NCBI GenBank assembly: GCA_963575745.1
Contig: CAUYUJ010018053.1
Location: forward strand, 109,501 to 173,500
Source: Prorocentrum cordatum
Taxonomy: Eukaryota > Sar > Dinophyceae > Prorocentrales > Prorocentraceae
Direction of reading: 5' to 3'
DNA length: 64,000 nt
In this document: piece after piece, positions 62,568-64,000 of the stretch
Layout of the letters: the number at the start of each line of letters is the position of its first letter
Numbering within the stretch: position 1 is the first letter of the stretch
Program-made: the position numbers and the translations under genes
The notes under the pieces: model-generated
The model's input: the letters and a program-made list of their open reading frames with translations, nothing else
Database searches by the model: none
Told to the model about the DNA's origin: nothing

Positions 62568-62600
62568 GTCTTCCTCGGAGTGGCTATCTTCCAGAATTCG

Positions 62601-62725
62601 GGGACCCACACTCCCCTCCGTTGCTTCCTCTGCTCTTCTCCTGCTTTGGCCTCGCCCTCTCGCCTCGTCGCCCTCTCTCCCGCGTCGTTCCCCTTTCGTC
62701 CGTCGCTTGCTGGAGTGTGGGTCCC
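62601..62725. repeat. 14-bp perfect inverted repeat around a 97-bp loop
   Basis: GGGACCCACACTCC (62601-62614) pairs with GGAGTGTGGGTCCC (62712-62725). The loop is pyrimidine-rich. Confidence 0.85.
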
Positions 62726-62992
62726 TCCTCGGGGCGGGGCGGGTGCCTCGGAGGCCTGCCCGTCGCCCGCAGCGACGTGGGCTCGGCACTGGGAGGCCAG
62801 TGGGGTGTCCCCCCCAGCCCTCGAGGGGTCTCACGATTTGCGACTGCCTGGGTACGAGCACGTACGACAGGCTGCACGGCGCGCGCTACTCACGACCTCA
62901 TCGCTCTCGCTCGATGATCGTTCGAGGTAGGGCTCTGATTGCACGGGTTCACGCGCGGTCAGGGTTCGGCACAGACCACGCGCAAGGCCGAG

Positions 62993-63005
62993 TCTTCTTC
63001 TTCTT

Positions 63006-63036
<31 letters not shown>

Positions 63037-63305
63037 CTCATCCTCATCCTCATCCTCATCCTCCTTCCTCGCCTCCACCTCCTTCCATCCTCCTCCTGCT
63101 CCTGCTCCTGCTCCTCCTCTCCTCCTCCTCCTCCTCCTCCTCCTCCTCCTCCTCCGCCTCCCTCTCCTCCTCCCTCCTCCGGTCCCTCCTCCTCCTCCTC
63201 TCCTCCTCCTCCTCCTCCTCCCTCTCCGTCCTCCTCCCCCTCCTCCTCCTCCTCCTTCTCCTCCTCGTCCTCCTCCTCCTCCTCCTCCTCCTCCTCCTCC
63301 TCCAG
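62993..63305. repeat. TCC/CTT microsatellite
   Basis: (TTC)n, (TCC)n, TCATCC and TCCTGC blocks for about 310 bp. The Ser/Pro and Glu-rich frames are artefacts. Confidence 0.95.
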
Positions 63306-63737
63306 TGAGGGATGCAGGACAGCGGGGTCGACTGCGCGGACTTTCGCGCGCAAGCCGCCAGCATAAGGTGGCGCGCAGGCGCCCTCGTTGTCAGCTCGGC
63401 GCCGCTCCCGCGAGGGCCAGCGCACAGGATCCACGGGCCACGGTGCGTAAAGGCCCCGTTCCTGTCGTGTTCCAGGTGACCTGGCTTCGCAGCCTCGGGC
63501 ATCTCGGGGAGAGACAGAAAAAACCTACCTCCGCGAGGCGACAAAAAAAGTGGCGGCCCCGCGTGGCGAGCCCACGCCGCCGAGGGGCGCGAAGGCGCGC
63601 ACGGCGACGTTCTCTCGTCAGGCTGGTGCGTGGACGCTCAGGCCGGGTTGAGCCGGGAGCCCGCAGCTTGGAGGTGTGAAAGTGCCGCAGCCTGGAGGTC
63701 AGGGTGGAGTGTTTCTCCAAGGGGCTCATGCGACCCG
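63306..63737. other. No gene seen
   Basis: AAGGTGGCGCGCAGGCGCCCTCG at about 63365 also occurs at 43430, within a longer diverged match (43392-43475 and 63330-63410). GTTTCTCCAAGGGGCTCATG leads into the next TCC tract. Confidence 0.5.
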
Positions 63738-63785
63738 TCCTCCTCCTCCTCCTCCTCCTCCTCCTCCTCCTCCTCCTCCTCCTCC
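63738..63785. repeat. TCC microsatellite
   Basis: About 15 TCC units. From 63786 to the end of the window no gene is seen. Confidence 0.95.
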
Positions 63786-64000
63786 TTGGCGGGGGGGGTT
63801 TCTCCGACCCCGTTCACGAGCCAGCCTCAGGCCCAATAGCACCCGTGTCAGGACACGCCGCCTCCGCCGCCTGGCCGCCACCGACCATGGCTACCCTTGT
63901 TCATTTCCGGCCGCGACTTCAATTAGCAAAATGGGGCCCCCCACGCGCTCGGTACAGATGAGCACCCTGCCGGGAATTCAAGTGCACGTTTTCGGCCATC

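Overview
The window reads as nuclear DNA of a dinoflagellate alga (inference; species not identified). It is GC-rich and saturated with GGA/TCC, ACAT and GAT microsatellites and minisatellites. It carries two long non-LTR retrotransposons, a hAT-like transposase relic, a C5 DNA cytosine methyltransferase copy, and scattered exons of a short acidic-aromatic module (VEYFSAS / DLDCK) that I recall as common in dinoflagellate proteins. Long open frames in the GGA, ACAT and 89-bp satellite tracts are artefacts of composition, not genes.

Layout. 1-2.1 kb: purine/pyrimidine repeats and a CCCAAGAGG minisatellite. 2.3-3.8 kb: secreted protein with a Pro-Thr stalk, interrupted by one in-frame TAA. 3.66-4.43 kb: a 32-bp array that flips orientation, then a 28-bp array. 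4.7-5.8 kb: C5 methyltransferase, also cut by one in-frame TAA. 6.4-10.7 kb: hAT-like transposase relic whose first intron (6470-7418) has 39-bp inverted repeats and an 8-bp target duplication that supplies both splice sites. 10.8-15.1 kb: small decayed genes. 16-20.6 kb: GGA and ACAT tracts. 20.9-27.9 kb, minus strand: a decayed LINE (ORF1, endonuclease, RT, RNase H). 28.5-31.9 kb: small inverted-repeat elements and minisatellites. 32.3-33.0 kb: a minus-strand gene fragment among microsatellites. 38.1-39.7 kb: an 89-bp satellite. 40-56 kb: dense non-autonomous inverted-repeat elements, minisatellites and isolated module exons. 57.0-62.3 kb, plus strand: a LINE with an intact 1,325-residue endonuclease/RT/zinc-finger ORF and a downstream ORF. 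62.6-64 kb: TCC tracts.

Main results. (1) A GT-AG intron that looks like a transposon-derived introner. (2) At least four families of short non-autonomous inverted-repeat elements; two have matching 4-bp or 5-bp target duplications, and one copy is nested inside another element, which reveals its empty site. (3) Eleven places where coding sequence continues in frame across a single stop, all TAA or TAG and never TGA. Decay is the simplest reading, but readthrough or a code change deserves a test. (4) A GGCTGCTTCGGCCG-like motif just downstream of four predicted genes. (5) An exact 108-bp sequence present both inside the intact LINE ORF and 4 kb downstream.
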